Of a stretch of 64,000 nucleotides of DNA, positions 63,911 through 64,000 are shown one piece after another. The notes beneath the pieces were generated by a model. The model saw nothing but the letters and a program-made list of their open reading frames with translations. It was not told the origin of the DNA and searched no databases. Within the stretch, counting starts at the first letter, position 1; every line of letters starts with the position of its first letter. The stretch spans positions 62,001 through 126,000 of the forward strand of contig JAIETK010000001.1 of assembly GCA_019745325.1 (NCBI GenBank), in the 5' to 3' direction. Source of the DNA: Nitrosomonas sp. Lineage in GTDB: Bacteria; Pseudomonadota; Gammaproteobacteria; Burkholderiales; Nitrosomonadaceae. The position numbers and the translations under genes were made by a program.

Positions 63911-64000
63911 GTGACGGCCGATCATGTTTTGATAGCGCATTTTCTGTACGTGTTGTTTGTCGTTGGCAGTTTGCCGGCGATCTGGATTGGCGCTTGGCTG
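63911..64000 (+). CDS. DUF2784-like membrane protein, start only (cut by window edge)
   Basis: The last 90 bases encode the N-terminus of a small membrane protein: TADHVLIAHFLYVLFVVGSL then PAIWIGAWL. The pattern, a helix with LIAHFLYVLFVV near the N-terminus, resembles DUF2784 proteins. The start may be GTG at 63911 or TTG at 63875, which overlaps the BON gene stop. The assignment is tentative because only 30 codons are visible. Confidence 0.5.
   Translation, partial: MTADHVLIAHFLYVLFVVGSLPAIWIGAWL

Noticed and set aside
1..64000. tRNA or rRNA genes
   Set aside because: No cloverleaf-like sequence with a TTCGA-type loop outside coding genes, and no rRNA segments, were recognised on either strand; a tRNAscan run would settle it.

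Overview
The window looks like a chromosomal segment of a betaproteobacterium, most likely a Nitrosomonadaceae member (Nitrosomonas-like). This is inferred from the gene set: a dcw cell-wall cluster led by mraZ, an mnmG-rsmG-parA-parB block with a parS site, PEP-CTERM proteins, and a malate thiokinase/malyl-CoA lyase operon. No rRNA, tRNA or CRISPR array was seen, so the taxonomic call rests on protein families only.

Layout. 1-6.8 kb: minus-strand dcw cluster (mraZ, rsmH, ftsL, ftsI, murE, murF, start of mraY) with nearly every junction overlapping and a classic MraZ operator upstream. 7.0-12.3 kb: an accessory stretch with an AlkA-type glycosylase, a HigBA-like toxin-antitoxin pair, two PEP-CTERM proteins and two damaged copies of a HEPN/MNT module, one of which has acquired the tail of a second AlkA-type gene. 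12.3-17.1 kb: a cysteine desulfurase, then a tightly coupled set (nucleotidyltransferase, HIT protein, fatty-acid desaturase, phosphoglycerate-mutase-like protein) and a DNA-deoxyinosine glycosylase. 17.2-34.9 kb: envelope and signalling genes (VanZ-like, DUF4139, a PAS chemoreceptor with a flagellar-type promoter, FKBP isomerase, a large DUF748 protein, alpha/beta hydrolase, PncC, a CHASE/PAS hybrid kinase, a porin, YqhA).

35.0-37.0 kb: DUF2442/DUF4160 small genes and a protein with a HEPN-like RX4H motif. 37.2-40.3 kb: mcl-mtkA-mtkB, which together would convert malate to malyl-CoA and split it into acetyl-CoA and glyoxylate. 40.5-47.6 kb: an Rhs polymorphic-toxin locus with one full-length secreted Rhs protein and its presumed immunity gene, one displaced orphan tip with a second immunity candidate, and one decayed core remnant. 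49.0-55.0 kb: a hypothetical gene, an ADP-ribosylglycohydrolase, a Trm112-like protein and the parB-parA-rsmG-mnmG block with parS, usually found near the replication origin. 55.0-64.0 kb: a Fic-family pseudogene carrying a short mobile repeat, a secreted beta-propeller protein, typA, an ornithine-cyclodeaminase-like gene, cutA-dsbD-tlpA, a BON lipoprotein and the start of a DUF2784-like gene.

The most notable non-gene signal is a roughly 150-bp repeat with imperfect terminal inverted repeats (MITE-like). It occurs in at least three near full-length copies and one internally deleted copy; one copy sits inside the Fic pseudogene and another supplies the stop codon of the hybrid kinase. The best candidates for undescribed biology are the Rhs tips with their immunity partners, the remodelled HEPN/MNT modules, and the four-gene nucleotidyltransferase-HIT-desaturase-mutase operon.
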